A stretch of 64,000 nucleotides of DNA from Hyphomicrobiales bacterium (GCA_900468535.1 UBTY01000026.1:62001-126000); one strand, 5' to 3'; positions 1-9,643 are shown, counted from the first letter of the stretch. Numbers and translations are program-made. The notes: generated by a model not told the origin, from the letters alone.

Positions 1-510
1 TTCGCCGCCTTCGCCGAGCCCGTGCGGAAGTACAAGGGCACGATCGACGATTATGTCGGGGATGCCGCTATCATCAGCTGGCCGCTGGAGCGCGGCATCA
101 AGTTCGGGCGATGCATCAACTGCATCTTCGACATCATCGGGGAAATCGAGGCGGATGCCGAGAGCTGGCTGCAGACCTATGGCCAGGTCCCTCGCCTGCG
201 CGCCGCCTTGCACGGCGGCACGGTCATCACGGCCGAGATCGGTGTCGACCACCACAAGATCACCTACTTCGGCGATACCGTGAACACGACGTCCAGGCTT
301 GAATCGCTCTGCAAAACGTTGAACCGATCCGTTTTGATTTCGTCCGACCTTGCCCAGCGCATCGACATGCCGGAAATGGTATCCGCCGAGGACCTCGGGA
401 GCCACGCCGTGAAGGGGCGCGGGCAAAGCCTCGGCGTCATCTCGCTCTTCAAGGCAGACAACCTCAAGGCGTCACCAAAGCTTCATGCCAGCGTCAACGC
501 GCCGACATGA
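1..510 (+). CDS. Class III adenylate/guanylate cyclase, C-terminal part (cut by window edge)
   Basis: The reading frame is open from the first base, so the gene begins outside the window. The visible 169 residues carry the class III cyclase catalytic fold: a YVGDAAIISW segment matching the metal-binding GD motif, and a later stretch GEIG...ITYFGDTVNTTSRLE that matches the conserved GDTVN-AARLE helix. The enzyme class makes cAMP (or cGMP) from the nucleoside triphosphate. The catalytic domain sits at the C terminus, as in rhizobial cyclases with an N-terminal membrane or sensor region. Substrate and sensor cannot be judged from this fragment. Family assignment is firm. Confidence 0.88.
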   Translation, partial: FAAFAEPVRKYKGTIDDYVGDAAIISWPLERGIKFGRCINCIFDIIGEIEADAESWLQTYGQVPRLRAALHGGTVITAEIGVDHHKITYFGDTVNTTSRLESLCKTLNRSVLISSDLAQRIDMPEMVSAEDLGSHAVKGRGQSLGVISLFKADNLKASPKLHASVNAPT

Positions 511-555
511 AAGGCTTGCTAATCGAGACCCGCATTCCAATCCCTGGGGGTTTCG

Positions 556-1914
556 ATGAAAAATACTCTTCTTGCTTCTGTTTCATTTGTTCTTTTGATC
601 GCTGGTTCGGCTTCTGCCGACCAACAGGAATTTCCTGCCAAGCTCGCCGGCCAGGCCATCCTGCCTGCCAACACGCTGGTTGCGGCTCCGGCCGATGCGC
701 CTGAATTCCTCAAGCACTCCGGCAAGTTCACCACCGCCGACCGCAAGCGCACCGAAGCGCTCGGCACCGTTCCGGGCAAGGATGGCGCCCGCGTCACCGA
801 TCTGAAGCTTCCCTTCGACGGCCAGCCGATCCAGGGCTTCTCCGGCATCAAGACCATGGCCGACGGCAGCTTCTGGACGCTTTCCGACAACGGCTTCGGC
901 TCCAAGGCCAACTCCAGCGACGCGATGCTCTTCCTGCATCAGGTGAAGTTCGACTGGCAGACCGGCAAGGTCGACGTCGTCAAGAACCTGTTCCTCTCCG
1001 ATCCGGACAAGAAGGCCCCCTTCCCGATCGTTCTCGAAGGCGCCGAGAAGCGTTACCTGACGGGCGCCGACTTCGATATCGAATCCGTACAGCCCGTCGC
1101 CGACGGCTTCTGGATCGGCGAGGAGTTCGGACCTTACCTCCTGAAGTTCGACACCGAAGGCCGCCTTACCGACGTGTTCTCGACCACCGTCGACGGCAAG
1201 GCTGTCATGTCGCCCGACAATCCGGTGCTTTCCGTTCCGGCAAACCCGACCGCCAAGATGCCGGTCTTCAACCTGAAGCGTTCCGGCGGCTTTGAAGGTC
1301 TTGCGATGTCGAAGGACGGCAGCAAGCTTTACGGCCTGTTGGAAGGCGCGCTCTATCAGGACGACGGCAAGATGGAATCGGTTGACGGCCATACCGCCAT
1401 CCGCGTCATCGAGTTCGACACCGCTTCCAAGAGCTGGACCGGCCGCACCTGGTTCTACCCGTTCGAGGACAAGGGTGTGTCGATCGGCGACTTCAACATG
1501 CTTGATGATGCGACCGCGCTCGTCATCGAACGCGACAACGGTGCCGGCTCGAAGGACAAGGCTTGCGCCGATCCTAAGCAGCCGAAGCCGGATTGCTTCG
1601 AAGCACCGGCAGAACTCAAGCGCATCTACAAGATCGAGTTCAACGACGCCAACGTCGGCAAGGCTGTCCGCAAGATCGGCTATATCGATCTCCTGAACAT
1701 CCAGGACCCCGACAACAAGAAGAAGGCCGGCAGCAAGGATGGCATCTACGACATGCCGTTCGTGACGATCGAGAACGTCGATCGCGTCGATGCCACGCAC
1801 ATCGTCGTCGGCAACGACAACAACCTGCCCTTCTCGGCCGGCCGCGCCGTCGACAAGGCAGACAACAACGAGTTCAGCCTGCTCGAGGTCGGTGAGCTTC
1901 TGAACGCGAAGTAA
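556..1914 (+). CDS. Exported esterase-like phytase-family protein
   Basis: A 452-residue protein with a clear Sec signal peptide (residues 1 to about 21, ending ASA-D). The body shows repeated blade-like segments, for example GFSGIKTMADGSFWTLSDNGFG, FDIESVQPVADGFWIGEEFGPYLLKFD and GFEGLAMSKDGSKLYGLLEGAL, typical of the esterase-like-activity-of-phytase (phytase-like) beta-propeller family. It is predicted to be periplasmic or secreted. True phytase activity is not shown for most members, so only a phosphoesterase-like role is inferred. It stands alone between two opposite-looking transcription units and ends at a strong hairpin terminator. Confidence 0.85.
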   Translation: MKNTLLASVSFVLLIAGSASADQQEFPAKLAGQAILPANTLVAAPADAPEFLKHSGKFTTADRKRTEALGTVPGKDGARVTDLKLPFDGQPIQGFSGIKTMADGSFWTLSDNGFGSKANSSDAMLFLHQVKFDWQTGKVDVVKNLFLSDPDKKAPFPIVLEGAEKRYLTGADFDIESVQPVADGFWIGEEFGPYLLKFDTEGRLTDVFSTTVDGKAVMSPDNPVLSVPANPTAKMPVFNLKRSGGFEGLAMSKDGSKLYGLLEGALYQDDGKMESVDGHTAIRVIEFDTASKSWTGRTWFYPFEDKGVSIGDFNMLDDATALVIERDNGAGSKDKACADPKQPKPDCFEAPAELKRIYKIEFNDANVGKAVRKIGYIDLLNIQDPDNKKKAGSKDGIYDMPFVTIENVDRVDATHIVVGNDNNLPFSAGRAVDKADNNEFSLLEVGELLNAK

Positions 1915-1929
1915 GTCCAGACACCAAAG

Positions 1930-1958
1930 AGGCCCCGTTCGAAAGAGCGGGGCCTTTT
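1930..1958. terminator. Rho-independent terminator between convergent genes
   Basis: Perfect 8-bp GC-rich arms (AGGCCCCG at 1930-1937, CGGGGCCT at 1948-1955) around a 10-nt loop, followed by TTTT on the plus strand. It lies 15 bases after the phytase-like gene and 23 bases from the end of the convergent DUF1254 gene, so it probably serves both, although the T-run is better on the plus side. Confidence 0.85.
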
Positions 1959-1980
1959 CGTTGCACACTATGCACCGTGA

Positions 1981-3384
1981 TTACTTCCCGGTGCGCACGA
2001 CGTCGGACAAGATCCACTTCTTGTCGAAGAATTCAGGTGTCGGGCCGTAGGCTCTAAACATCAGCTCGAAGCCACGCTTCGGATCCGTCGGCACCCAGTT
2101 CGCATCCTTCCCCTTGGGCGCCTTGGGGCCGAAGTAGAGGTCTACGGAGCCATCGTCGTTCTTCACCAGGTCCGGGATCTGCGACGAACGGCTGGCGCGC
2201 GCGACATTCTTGATCAGCGCATGCGTCTTCCTGTCATAGGCGGTCACCGACCAATATTGCTGAACGGGAACATTCGCCGGAACGTTGAGGCGATAGGTCT
2301 TGCCCCCGTCGAAGGCGTGCCCGTCCTTGTCGCGGATCGAGATCGAATAGAATTGGCCGGCGCCCAGCCGCTTGATGCCGATGTAAGCGTAGCTGTAGGC
2401 GACGCCGCGATGGTCGACCGGGTAGGCATCCGGCTCGTTGAAGTCGGCCTGCGCAGCCTTGATGAGGTCGGGATAGGCCGGGTAGGTCCAGCGGCTCGTT
2501 GCGGTGAAAAATGGCGGCAGACCGGCATCATATTTTGCTTCGAGAAGCGCCTGTGCTTCCCTGATGCCCTTGGTCAGCAGGGATTGCGTATGCCGGTCGG
2601 GCGCAAAAGGCTTACCTTTCTCGATGCCGAGCGTCTTCAATTCATCGATCATGACGCGATCGCGGACGATCCATGGCTCCTCCTGGACAACGCGATTCAA
2701 GTTGTCGAAGAAACTGGCGTCCCACTTGATCGTGCTATCGAACAGCACATCCTTGACGTCGGAGAAGACGGTCTCGGGCGGATTGGCCGCCGCAGAGAGA
2801 GGATAGACCTTCAGCTTCTTGCCGTAATCGATCGAGGCCTGCACATCGGCATCGGCGTGGCTCCGGAGGTTCGAACGAAACAGCATGTAGCCGCCGTAGA
2901 CCTCGGCCTGCAGGGGGATGTAGCCATCAGGCAGCTTCTCCTTGTAGCCAGGCGGCAGGACCACGAATTTTCCACCCTTGCCCTTGTCATATCCAAGCAG
3001 GCCCGCGTCTTCCAGCGGCAACTGCCAGGCCGTAACGATGTTGCCGTTGAAGGATGCCTTGTCTTCGGCTGGCGGCAGATCGAGGACGACAGGGCCGTCC
3101 TTCGTGGTGAAGAAGACCATGAAGTACAGGGCGTCCGGATTGGGTGTCAGGGTCTGGTTCTTCCAATCCAGCGGATGCCCCCAATAGATCACCTGCCCGA
3201 CTTTTCCCGGTGTCCTGGCAAGCATCTCCTGTCGCATCAGATCGTAGTTGACGGCGGGTATGCCCCAGACGACGGCCTGCGCCGCCTTCCGCTCGATCTC
3301 CCTGTCGAAAGCGCGCTGGGCCTTATCGGCGGCACCGGCCGCGGGAGCGAGCAACAGGAGGCACAGGATCGCGAGAATTCTCAT
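1981..3384 (-). CDS. Exported DUF1254/DUF1214 protein
   Basis: A 467-residue protein with a Sec signal peptide (MRILAILCLLLLAPAAGAAD). The first half (VVWGIPAVNYDLMRQEM ... TPNPDALYFMVFFTTKDGPVVLDLP) matches DUF1254; the second half (ISIRDKDGHAFDGGKTYRLNVPANVPVQQYWSVTAYDRKTHALI) matches DUF1214, the usual arrangement. The domain pair has no agreed biochemical function. Periplasmic location is inferred. The Shine-Dalgarno GGAG before the start lies inside a 10-bp perfect hairpin (3392-3422), which may control translation. It is a single-gene unit. Confidence 0.85.
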   Translation of the reverse strand: MRILAILCLLLLAPAAGAADKAQRAFDREIERKAAQAVVWGIPAVNYDLMRQEMLARTPGKVGQVIYWGHPLDWKNQTLTPNPDALYFMVFFTTKDGPVVLDLPPAEDKASFNGNIVTAWQLPLEDAGLLGYDKGKGGKFVVLPPGYKEKLPDGYIPLQAEVYGGYMLFRSNLRSHADADVQASIDYGKKLKVYPLSAAANPPETVFSDVKDVLFDSTIKWDASFFDNLNRVVQEEPWIVRDRVMIDELKTLGIEKGKPFAPDRHTQSLLTKGIREAQALLEAKYDAGLPPFFTATSRWTYPAYPDLIKAAQADFNEPDAYPVDHRGVAYSYAYIGIKRLGAGQFYSISIRDKDGHAFDGGKTYRLNVPANVPVQQYWSVTAYDRKTHALIKNVARASRSSQIPDLVKNDDGSVDLYFGPKAPKGKDANWVPTDPKRGFELMFRAYGPTPEFFDKKWILSDVVRTGK

Positions 3385-3391
3385 CGGCTTT

Positions 3392-3422
3392 CTCCATCCG
3401 CAACAGTCATGAGCGGATGGAG
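3392..3422 (-). promoter_or_regulatory. Inverted repeat covering the ribosome-binding site of the DUF1254 gene
   Basis: CTCCATCCGC at 3392-3401 and GCGGATGGAG at 3413-3422 are perfect 10-bp complements around an 11-nt spacer. On the minus-strand transcript the 3' arm holds the GGAG that precedes the DUF1254 ATG (3384) by seven bases, so folding would hide it. It could equally be a repressor operator at DNA level. Confidence 0.6.
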
Positions 3423-3482
3423 GGCCTAAAGACGGTCGAAGGGAAGTACTTTACGGTAAATATACGTCCTTCAACGGCTTGC

Positions 3483-4733
3483 TCACGAAAGCTGACACCG
3501 CCCATCCGTTACCGCGCTGGAGCCAGTGGCGTCTGCCATTCGACAGACAGGCTCGGGCTCTGGTGCCTTCAGTCGCAAACCCAGCACCACCGGCAGTGCG
3601 GCTAGATAGACGACAACGACCGATAGCCAGATCGCACCCGGCCACTGTCCTCTGACAAGCAGATACAGGCTCGAGAACCCCAGTGGCCCGACGATCGTGG
3701 CAAGGCTCACCGCCGAGGCAAGCAGGCCCTGGAACTGACCCTGCTGGTGCTCTCCCACCTGGCGGGTAGCCAGCGACTGCAAAGCCGGCGTGCCGATGCC
3801 GCCGAGCGCAAAAACCGGCATGATCGCGAAGATCATCCAGCCTTGACCGGCGAAGGCCATGACGGTCAGTGCAAGGCAGGCACCCGCGATCCCGGTCACG
3901 ATGGCGCCACGTTCACCCAGCAGCTTGACGGCTGGCCCCGGAAGAAACGCCTGCGCAAGGGTCTGGCAGACGCCGAAGGTGCCAAGCGACAGGCCGATCC
4001 AGAGGCCGTTCCACTGGAAGGCGTCATTTCCCCAAAGCGCCCAGCAGGTGCCGTAGGCTTCACCGGTGGAACTCAGGATGAAGAACATGAGCGTCACGGG
4101 CAGCAAGCGTTTCTCGGACAGCACCCAGCGTAACGGACGAAGGGGGTTGAGCGCAGTCAGGTCGACCTTCGTCGCGCCGGGCGCATGCGATTCCGGCAGG
4201 ACGAAGAATGCCAGCAGCAGATTGCAGCCGTTCAGAACCGCGGCAGCGATAAATGGCAGGCGTAGCCAATAATCGCCCAGAACGCCGCCGAGGACAGGTC
4301 CGACGATGAAGCCCATGCCGAACATCGCGTTGAACAGGCCGAAGCGGCGCGCGCGCTTATCCTCCGGCGAGATATCGGTGATGTAAGCGGTTGCGACTGA
4401 CATGTTTGCGCTCGTGAGGCCGGCGATCGCGCGTCCGAGCAGAAGCATCCATAGATTGGATGCAAAGGCGAGCAGCAGATAGTTTACCGCCGCACCGGCA
4501 AGCGAAACGAGCAGGACGGGTCGGCGGCCGATACGATCGCTGAGCGCGCCCAGCACGGGAGAGAAGAGGAACTGCATGACCGCATAGAGCGCGGTCATCA
4601 CGCCGATGTAGGCCGCGACGTTCTCGCCGTGGGTGACGTCGCTCAGCATTGAGGGCAGGATGGGAAAGATAAGCCCGATGCCGACGGCATCGAGGACAAT
4701 GGCAGTGAAGATAACGACAAGTGGTCTATTCAT
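3483..4733 (-). CDS. TetA-like MFS drug/H+ antiporter
   Basis: A 416-residue, 12-helix major facilitator. The N terminus (NRPLVVIFTAIVLDAVGIGLIFPILP) and the loop 2-3 motif GALSDRIGRRPVLLVSLAGAA follow TetA-class tetracycline efflux proteins closely, as does GPVLGG at helix 5. Such pumps exchange a drug-metal complex for protons at the inner membrane. Sequence alone cannot say whether tetracycline is the substrate; chromosomal rhizobial homologues often have other or unknown substrates. Unlike mobile tetA genes there is no divergent tetR: the 371 bases upstream hold no gene but do contain a 21-bp palindrome. Confidence 0.82.
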   Translation of the reverse strand: MNRPLVVIFTAIVLDAVGIGLIFPILPSMLSDVTHGENVAAYIGVMTALYAVMQFLFSPVLGALSDRIGRRPVLLVSLAGAAVNYLLLAFASNLWMLLLGRAIAGLTSANMSVATAYITDISPEDKRARRFGLFNAMFGMGFIVGPVLGGVLGDYWLRLPFIAAAVLNGCNLLLAFFVLPESHAPGATKVDLTALNPLRPLRWVLSEKRLLPVTLMFFILSSTGEAYGTCWALWGNDAFQWNGLWIGLSLGTFGVCQTLAQAFLPGPAVKLLGERGAIVTGIAGACLALTVMAFAGQGWMIFAIMPVFALGGIGTPALQSLATRQVGEHQQGQFQGLLASAVSLATIVGPLGFSSLYLLVRGQWPGAIWLSVVVVYLAALPVVLGLRLKAPEPEPVCRMADATGSSAVTDGRCQLS

Positions 4734-5104
4734 GACGCGTTCCGATCAGCGCAAGCGTCCGGTGCCCTCAGGCATCCGTTCTTGCGGTTGGGCCTGCGAT
4801 GCAGGCGTCTGGTTTCTTTGGAAACGCTGGCCGACCCCTGCGTGATGTGCAGTGGATGGCTTGTACTCGACCGCCCCGGACATCGTCCGTTTGATCCGAC
4901 CACGTCGGATCAGTGGAGGCGGTCGCTTTTCGCGATGGGGCAATGTGTACGCCAGTCGCCTGCATGTGGCAACTGGCATCGTAGCGATGCTCGCGATCGC
5001 CGCGGAATGTGAAGCGACGTTACCCTCGCAGGGAGAGTTCCGTTCGAGACGGCAGGCTCTGAGGAAATGCGGTGGAAGACGGTTGAACTGGTTCCCGGTC
5101 GCAG
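4734..5104. other. Gene-free stretch between tetA-like and ydeI-like genes
   Basis: These 371 bases hold no open frame I can defend; the frames present give low-complexity Arg-rich translations without family resemblance, and no remnant of a tetR gene is visible. The notable element is the palindrome at 4892-4912. The region should carry the promoter of the tetA-like gene. Confidence 0.6.
4892..4912. promoter_or_regulatory. Operator-like palindrome upstream of the tetA-like gene
   Basis: TGATCCGAC (4892-4900) and GTCGGATCA (4904-4912) are perfect 9-bp inverted arms with a 3-base spacer, a geometry common for dimeric repressors. It sits about 160 bases upstream of the pump's start. No T-run follows, so a terminator is unlikely. 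Confidence 0.5.
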
Positions 5105-5725
5105 CTATCGTTCCGTTGCGCCCTTGCCGGCAAGGATGTGATCCCGGAATTTGGCAATCCGCGCCATGCGCGTTTCCGGCTTCTTCGTTCCGGTGAGATT
5201 GATGACGTAACTCTTCTGCCTGCCTGGCGTCAGGTCGTGAAAGGCTTCGGCGAGTTCCGGATCCGAATCCAACGCCTCAACCAACTCATCCGGCAGTTCG
5301 AGCTGGCTTTGCTGTTTCGGGGGTTTGATGCCCGCCTCGGCATAGCCCATCGCCTCCTTCAGGTAGGAGCGGATAACGGGCTCCATCTTCGCGACCTGTT
5401 CGTTGCTCCGGAAACAGAGCATATCGGGATGTTGGGTATTCGGCCCCTGCCTCTCGAGCACGCCTTCGGGGTCTTTCAGCAGCGCAGCGTTGAAGAAAGT
5501 CGCACGAAAATTGTCACGGAACGCCCCGAGTATCACGACGTTGCGGCCTTCGTGCATATAGCACGGGCGGGCCCACTTCACCGTCTCGACCAGCCCCGCC
5601 TCGCGACAGATCCGGCGAAGCTCGTTGAGGCCGTCGATCCACTGCCGCGTCGAACAGTCCGGCGTCGCAAAGCGCTCGCAGCGACCGCATCCCTTCGTGA
5701 AAAAGTCCTCGATGTCAGTGATCAT
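5105..5725 (-). CDS. YdeI/OmpD-associated family protein (DUF1801-type)
   Basis: A 206-residue cytoplasmic protein when started at the ATG at 5725, which has a GAGGGAC Shine-Dalgarno just upstream; an in-frame ATG 15 codons earlier lacks one. An N-terminal part (WIDGLNELRRICREAGLVETVKWARPCYMHEGRNVVILGAF) matches the DUF1801/YdhG-like fold, and the C-terminal part (LPDELVEALDSDPELAEAFHDLTPGRQKSYVINLTGTKKPETRMARIAKF) is the YdeI bacteriocin-protection/OmpD-associated signature. Molecular function is unknown in the family. Confidence 0.82.
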   Translation of the reverse strand: MITDIEDFFTKGCGRCERFATPDCSTRQWIDGLNELRRICREAGLVETVKWARPCYMHEGRNVVILGAFRDNFRATFFNAALLKDPEGVLERQGPNTQHPDMLCFRSNEQVAKMEPVIRSYLKEAMGYAEAGIKPPKQQSQLELPDELVEALDSDPELAEAFHDLTPGRQKSYVINLTGTKKPETRMARIAKFRDHILAGKGATER

Positions 5726-5869
5726 GTCCCTCGCCCGAATTTCGCCCATAATGTCGATGCGGCATTTCAAGCATATCGAGCCAATAGGTCAACTTGAGGC
5801 GCACGACACGAAAGCTCATCCAGCCAACGGCCAGGATTTTGTTGGCACTGCCATGACAGCAGCTCCGCC

Positions 5870-7393
5870 TTACTCGAAGCGGAAAGCCAGGCGCTTGTTG
5901 GTGAGCTTGGAGAGCTGCTGCAGGCGTCCATCCAGCCGTTCGCCGGCGAAGTCGTGATATTCCGCGGGCACGACGAACTCCAGATCGAGATCCGGGTTCG
6001 ACGATCTCTGGAAGCTCAGATTGCGGACGATACCGGGCATGGATGCCGAGAACAGATAGACGACGCGCAACATGCCGCCGAGGAGCTTGGCACGCTCCAC
6101 GTAGGATGGCGTGGCGATCGCCGCGAGCGGGCTCGTCGCGCCGTCGTCGTGCAAACCTTCGAAACGGTAATAGTTGGCGAGCGCGATAAAGGCGCGGCCG
6201 GGGTGGCTGATACCGACGAAAGAGGTGTGGGCGATGATGTTGAGGGCCTGCAGCCCGCGATAATCGGGGTGGGCACGCCAGCTGATGTCGGCAAGCAGGC
6301 AGGCCGCCTGGCGATAGCGCGCTTCCTCCGACGTTTCGGCGATGTCGAAAAACGGCATCATGCGGCCCGTCCAATCGGCGAGTTCGCGGGCGTGTTCGGG
6401 CGAACGCGCGCGCAGGATGGCAAGCTCTCCCGCAGCGGCGAGCAACGGGTCACTGCGGCGCTCGCTCTCTGACAGCAATGAGTACAGATAGCCTTCGCGC
6501 ACGCCCTGCCCCGAGAACGAAATGACGGAAGGCTTCATGACGTTCAGCACTTCCTTCATGGCGACGGCGCCGAAGGGAAGCAGCGCTCGGCGATGCTTGG
6601 AGACCGCCATCCACGCGGGATCTTTCGAGTCCTTGGCAGCCTCGACCTGATCGAGGAACTGCATCAGGGCTTCCAGCGACACCTCGTAGCCCTGCATCAT
6701 ATGCAGCGGATACTGCGTCATCTCCATGTGAAGCTTTGCGATGTTTCGCCAGGTGCCGCCAACGGCGTAAAAGGTACGGCCTTCACCCTGAGCGAGGAGC
6801 TTGGCGCTCGTCTTGACGTGCTTGCGGGCGAAGGTTCGGGCCTTCTCGAGCGAGCCGCCTGCATATTCCGAAAGCCGGAGGCCACCGAGCGGCAACGTGA
6901 TACCCTTGCCGATCTCCTTGCCCTTGATGTCGATCAGTTCCAGAGAACCGCCGCCGAGGTCGCCCACGATGCCGTCGGGCGCGAAGAAGCCGCTGACGAT
7001 GCCGAGAGCCGAGAACTTTGCTTCCTCTTCGCCTGAGAGCACACGAACCTTGCGCTGCAGGATCGTCTCGGCGCTGTGAATGAAGTCAGGACCGTTGGAT
7101 GCCTCACGCGCCGCAGCAGTGGCCAGCACGTACATCGTTGCCGCACGAGCCTGGTCGGAAAGCGCCTTGAACCGATGGAGAGCCGTCAGTGCGCGCTCGA
7201 CGCTCGCCTCGTCCATCTTGCCCGTCAGGGCAATGCCCTTGCCGAGGCCGCAAAGTACCTTTTCGTTGAAAAGGATCGTCGGCGAACGGGACATGCCTTC
7301 GTAGATGACCAGACGGATCGAGTTCGACCCGATATCGACAACGGAGACCGGGGCAATGCCTGGAAGGCGCCCCTGGGCTTCTGATTCAACCAT
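5870..7393 (-). CDS. ppx: Exopolyphosphatase, Ppx/GppA family
   Basis: A 507-residue protein with the ASKHA ATP-grasp-like phosphate-binding motif near the start (VSVVDIGSNSIRLVIYEG) and GIVGDLGGGSLELIDI around residue 140, both diagnostic of Ppx/GppA. It releases terminal phosphate from polyphosphate, and some members hydrolyse pppGpp. The gene starts 12 bases after ppk ends, so synthesis and breakdown of polyphosphate are encoded in one transcript. A C-terminal helical (HD-like) extension explains the length of about 500 residues, usual for the longer Ppx type. Confidence 0.93.
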   Translation of the reverse strand: MVESEAQGRLPGIAPVSVVDIGSNSIRLVIYEGMSRSPTILFNEKVLCGLGKGIALTGKMDEASVERALTALHRFKALSDQARAATMYVLATAAAREASNGPDFIHSAETILQRKVRVLSGEEEAKFSALGIVSGFFAPDGIVGDLGGGSLELIDIKGKEIGKGITLPLGGLRLSEYAGGSLEKARTFARKHVKTSAKLLAQGEGRTFYAVGGTWRNIAKLHMEMTQYPLHMMQGYEVSLEALMQFLDQVEAAKDSKDPAWMAVSKHRRALLPFGAVAMKEVLNVMKPSVISFSGQGVREGYLYSLLSESERRSDPLLAAAGELAILRARSPEHARELADWTGRMMPFFDIAETSEEARYRQAACLLADISWRAHPDYRGLQALNIIAHTSFVGISHPGRAFIALANYYRFEGLHDDGATSPLAAIATPSYVERAKLLGGMLRVVYLFSASMPGIVRNLSFQRSSNPDLDLEFVVPAEYHDFAGERLDGRLQQLSKLTNKRLAFRFE

Positions 7394-7405
7394 GCAGGTC
7401 CAATA

Positions 7406-9610
7406 TTACTTGTTGTTTCGGCCAGAAAGCAGGCCGGCGATCAGCTTCGGCGCACTGGATTTCAACGCTTCGCCACGGCCGGAGAGGCTCGGGTTGGTCA
7501 TGAAATACTGTTGCGCGTTGAACGGCTCCTCGCCCTTTCGCACCTCCATGCGTCGGGACGTTCCGTCGGGCAATATCTCGTAGCTTTGCTGATTGTCAAT
7601 GATATTGCCGAGCATAATCTGTGAGAGAACCTGCTCGTGAACCGTCGGATTGGTCAGCGGAACCAGGGTCTCCACGCGGCGATCGAGGTTGCGCGGCATC
7701 ATGTCGGCGGAGCCGATATAAACCAGCGCCTTGTCCGACGGCAGCCCATGACCGTTGCCGAAGCAGAAGATGCGGCTGTGCTCCAGGAAACGGCCGACGA
7801 TCGACTTCACGCGGATATTGTCGGACAGGCCTGCCACCTGCGGGCGCAGGCAGCAGATGCCGCGGATCACCAGGTCGATCTCGACGCCGGCGCGGCTTGC
7901 CGTATAGAGCGCGTCGATGATCTCGGGATCGACGAGCGAGTTCATCTTCATCCAGATCGCGGCCGGAGCGCCGTTGTTGGCGTGCTTGATCTCTTCGTCG
8001 ATGTGACGGAGGATGCGCGAGCGCAGCGTATAGGGCGACACCGCAAGCTTCATGCTTTCTTCCGGCTCGCCGTAGCCGGTGATGAAGTTGAAGATATTCG
8101 CCATGTCGTGCGCGATCACGGGATTGCAGGTGAAGAACGACAGGTCGGTGTAAATCTTGGCGGTGATCGGGTGGTAGTTGCCGGTGCCCAGGTGGCAATA
8201 GGTGCGCAGCTTGCCCTCTTCGCGCCGCACGACCATCGACATCTTCGAATGGGTCTTCAGTTCGATGAAGCCGAAGACGACCTGCACGCCGGCGCGTTCA
8301 AGGTCGCGCGCCCAGCGGATGTTGGCCTCTTCGTCGAAGCGCGCCTTCAGTTCCACCAGAGCGGTGACGGACTTGCCGGACTCCGCCGCATCGATCAGCG
8401 CGCGGACGATCGGGCTGTCGTTGGAGGTGCGATAAAGCGTCTGCTTTATCGCCAGGACGTCAGGATCGCGCGCAGCCTGCAGCAGAAACTGGACAACGAC
8501 GTCGAAAGATTCATAGGGATGATGGACGACCATGTCCTTTTCGCGGATGGCCGCGAGGCAGTCGCCGGCGTGCTCTCTGACGCGTTCGGGAAATCGGGCG
8601 TTGTAGGGCTGAAAGCGCAGGTCGTCGCGCGGTGCCTTGGTGATCTCTGACAGCGTGTTGAGGGCAAGCAGCCCGGGAAGAACAGCGACGCGGTTATCCG
8701 GTACGCTCAGCGCCTGAACCACGAACTGGCGAAGCGACGCCGGCATTTCGGAATCGGTCTCGATACGAATGACCGAGCCGCGGCGCCGACGCTTCAGGGC
8801 CGTTTCGAAGAAGCGCACGAGATCTTCGGCTTCTTCCTCGACTTCGATATCGCTGTCTCGGATGATGCGGAACGTACCAGAGCCCTGCACCTCGTATCCG
8901 GGATAGAGGCGGTGGATGAAGACGTTGGCGACGTCTTCGAGGGTGATGTAGCGGATCGTGCCTGCGTCATCGGGCAAGCGTACGAAGCGATCGAGTGCCG
9001 GCGGCAGACGAAGCAGAGCCGTCATGGGATCCCGGCCATTTCGGCTGACCAGCTGCAGGCCGATCGAGAAGCCGAGGTTCGGGATGAAGGGGAACGGATG
9101 GGCCGGATCGATCGACAGCGGCGTCAGGACCGGGAAGATCGCCTGCTCGAACTCTGTTGCCAACCAGGCGCGGTCGGATTCGCTGAGTGCGCCCGGTCGG
9201 ACGATCAGGATATCTTCCTTGGCGAGATATTGCTGGAGGACGGCAAGCGAAGCCTGCTGCTCCATCTGCAGGTTGTCGATCTCCTGCAGGATGGCGTCGA
9301 GCTGCTCGGCCGGCGTCTTGCCGTCAGGTGTGCGCACGACGATGTTCTGGCGCACCTGCCCTTCAAGGCCGGCCACACGCACCATGAAGAATTCATCGAG
9401 GTTGGCGGCCGAGATCGACAGGAAGCGAACGCGCTCGAGCAGCGGATGCTCGGTGTTCAGCGTTTCCTCAAGGACGCGCCGGTTGAACTGCAGCCACGAG
9501 AATTCGCGGTTGATGAAACGCTCCGGGCTGGAAAGCAGCTCCTCGAGCGGCAGCACCGTATCCTTCGTCTCAGGAGTAGGTTCGTTGTGCCCCGCGACTG
9601 CGCTGTCCAT
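7406..9610 (-). CDS. ppk: Polyphosphate kinase (PPK1)
   Basis: A 734-residue enzyme of normal PPK1 length. The N-terminal domain begins with [20 protein letters not shown], and the catalytic region holds [21 protein letters not shown] sequence (the autophosphorylated histidine is in THSKM) and [13 protein letters not shown] near the C terminus. PPK1 reversibly polymerises the gamma phosphate of ATP into polyphosphate at the membrane. First gene of ppk-ppx. A PHO-box-like site and a TATAAT hexamer lie immediately upstream, overlapping the end of the hdaA region, which suggests induction under phosphate limitation. Confidence 0.96.
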   Translation of the reverse strand: MDSAVAGHNEPTPETKDTVLPLEELLSSPERFINREFSWLQFNRRVLEETLNTEHPLLERVRFLSISAANLDEFFMVRVAGLEGQVRQNIVVRTPDGKTPAEQLDAILQEIDNLQMEQQASLAVLQQYLAKEDILIVRPGALSESDRAWLATEFEQAIFPVLTPLSIDPAHPFPFIPNLGFSIGLQLVSRNGRDPMTALLRLPPALDRFVRLPDDAGTIRYITLEDVANVFIHRLYPGYEVQGSGTFRIIRDSDIEVEEEAEDLVRFFETALKRRRRGSVIRIETDSEMPASLRQFVVQALSVPDNRVAVLPGLLALNTLSEITKAPRDDLRFQPYNARFPERVREHAGDCLAAIREKDMVVHHPYESFDVVVQFLLQAARDPDVLAIKQTLYRTSNDSPIVRALIDAAESGKSVTALVELKARFDEEANIRWARDLERAGVQVVFGFIELKTHSKMSMVVRREEGKLRTYCHLGTGNYHPITAKIYTDLSFFTCNPVIAHDMANIFNFITGYGEPEESMKLAVSPYTLRSRILRHIDEEIKHANNGAPAAIWMKMNSLVDPEIIDALYTASRAGVEIDLVIRGICCLRPQVAGLSDNIRVKSIVGRFLEHSRIFCFGNGHGLPSDKALVYIGSADMMPRNLDRRVETLVPLTNPTVHEQVLSQIMLGNIIDNQQSYEILPDGTSRRMEVRKGEEPFNAQQYFMTNPSLSGRGEALKSSAPKLIAGLLSGRNNK

Positions 9611-9643
9611 TGTCCAATTGCCCCGTTTTCATTCGCCCTGCGA

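Noticed and set aside
583..1968. A 461-codon minus-strand frame opposite the phytase-like gene
   Set aside because: Low-complexity Val/Leu/Asp/Arg translation in perfect antisense register to a gene with signal peptide and domain matches.
2221..3429. A 402-codon plus-strand frame opposite the DUF1254 gene
   Set aside because: Antisense shadow; no recognisable motif and it would overlap a signal-peptide-bearing gene fully.
4852..5196. A 114-codon plus-strand frame in the gap upstream of the tetA-like gene, considered as a missing tetR remnant
   Set aside because: The translation has no helix-turn-helix or TetR feature and overlaps the 3' end of the YdeI-like gene.
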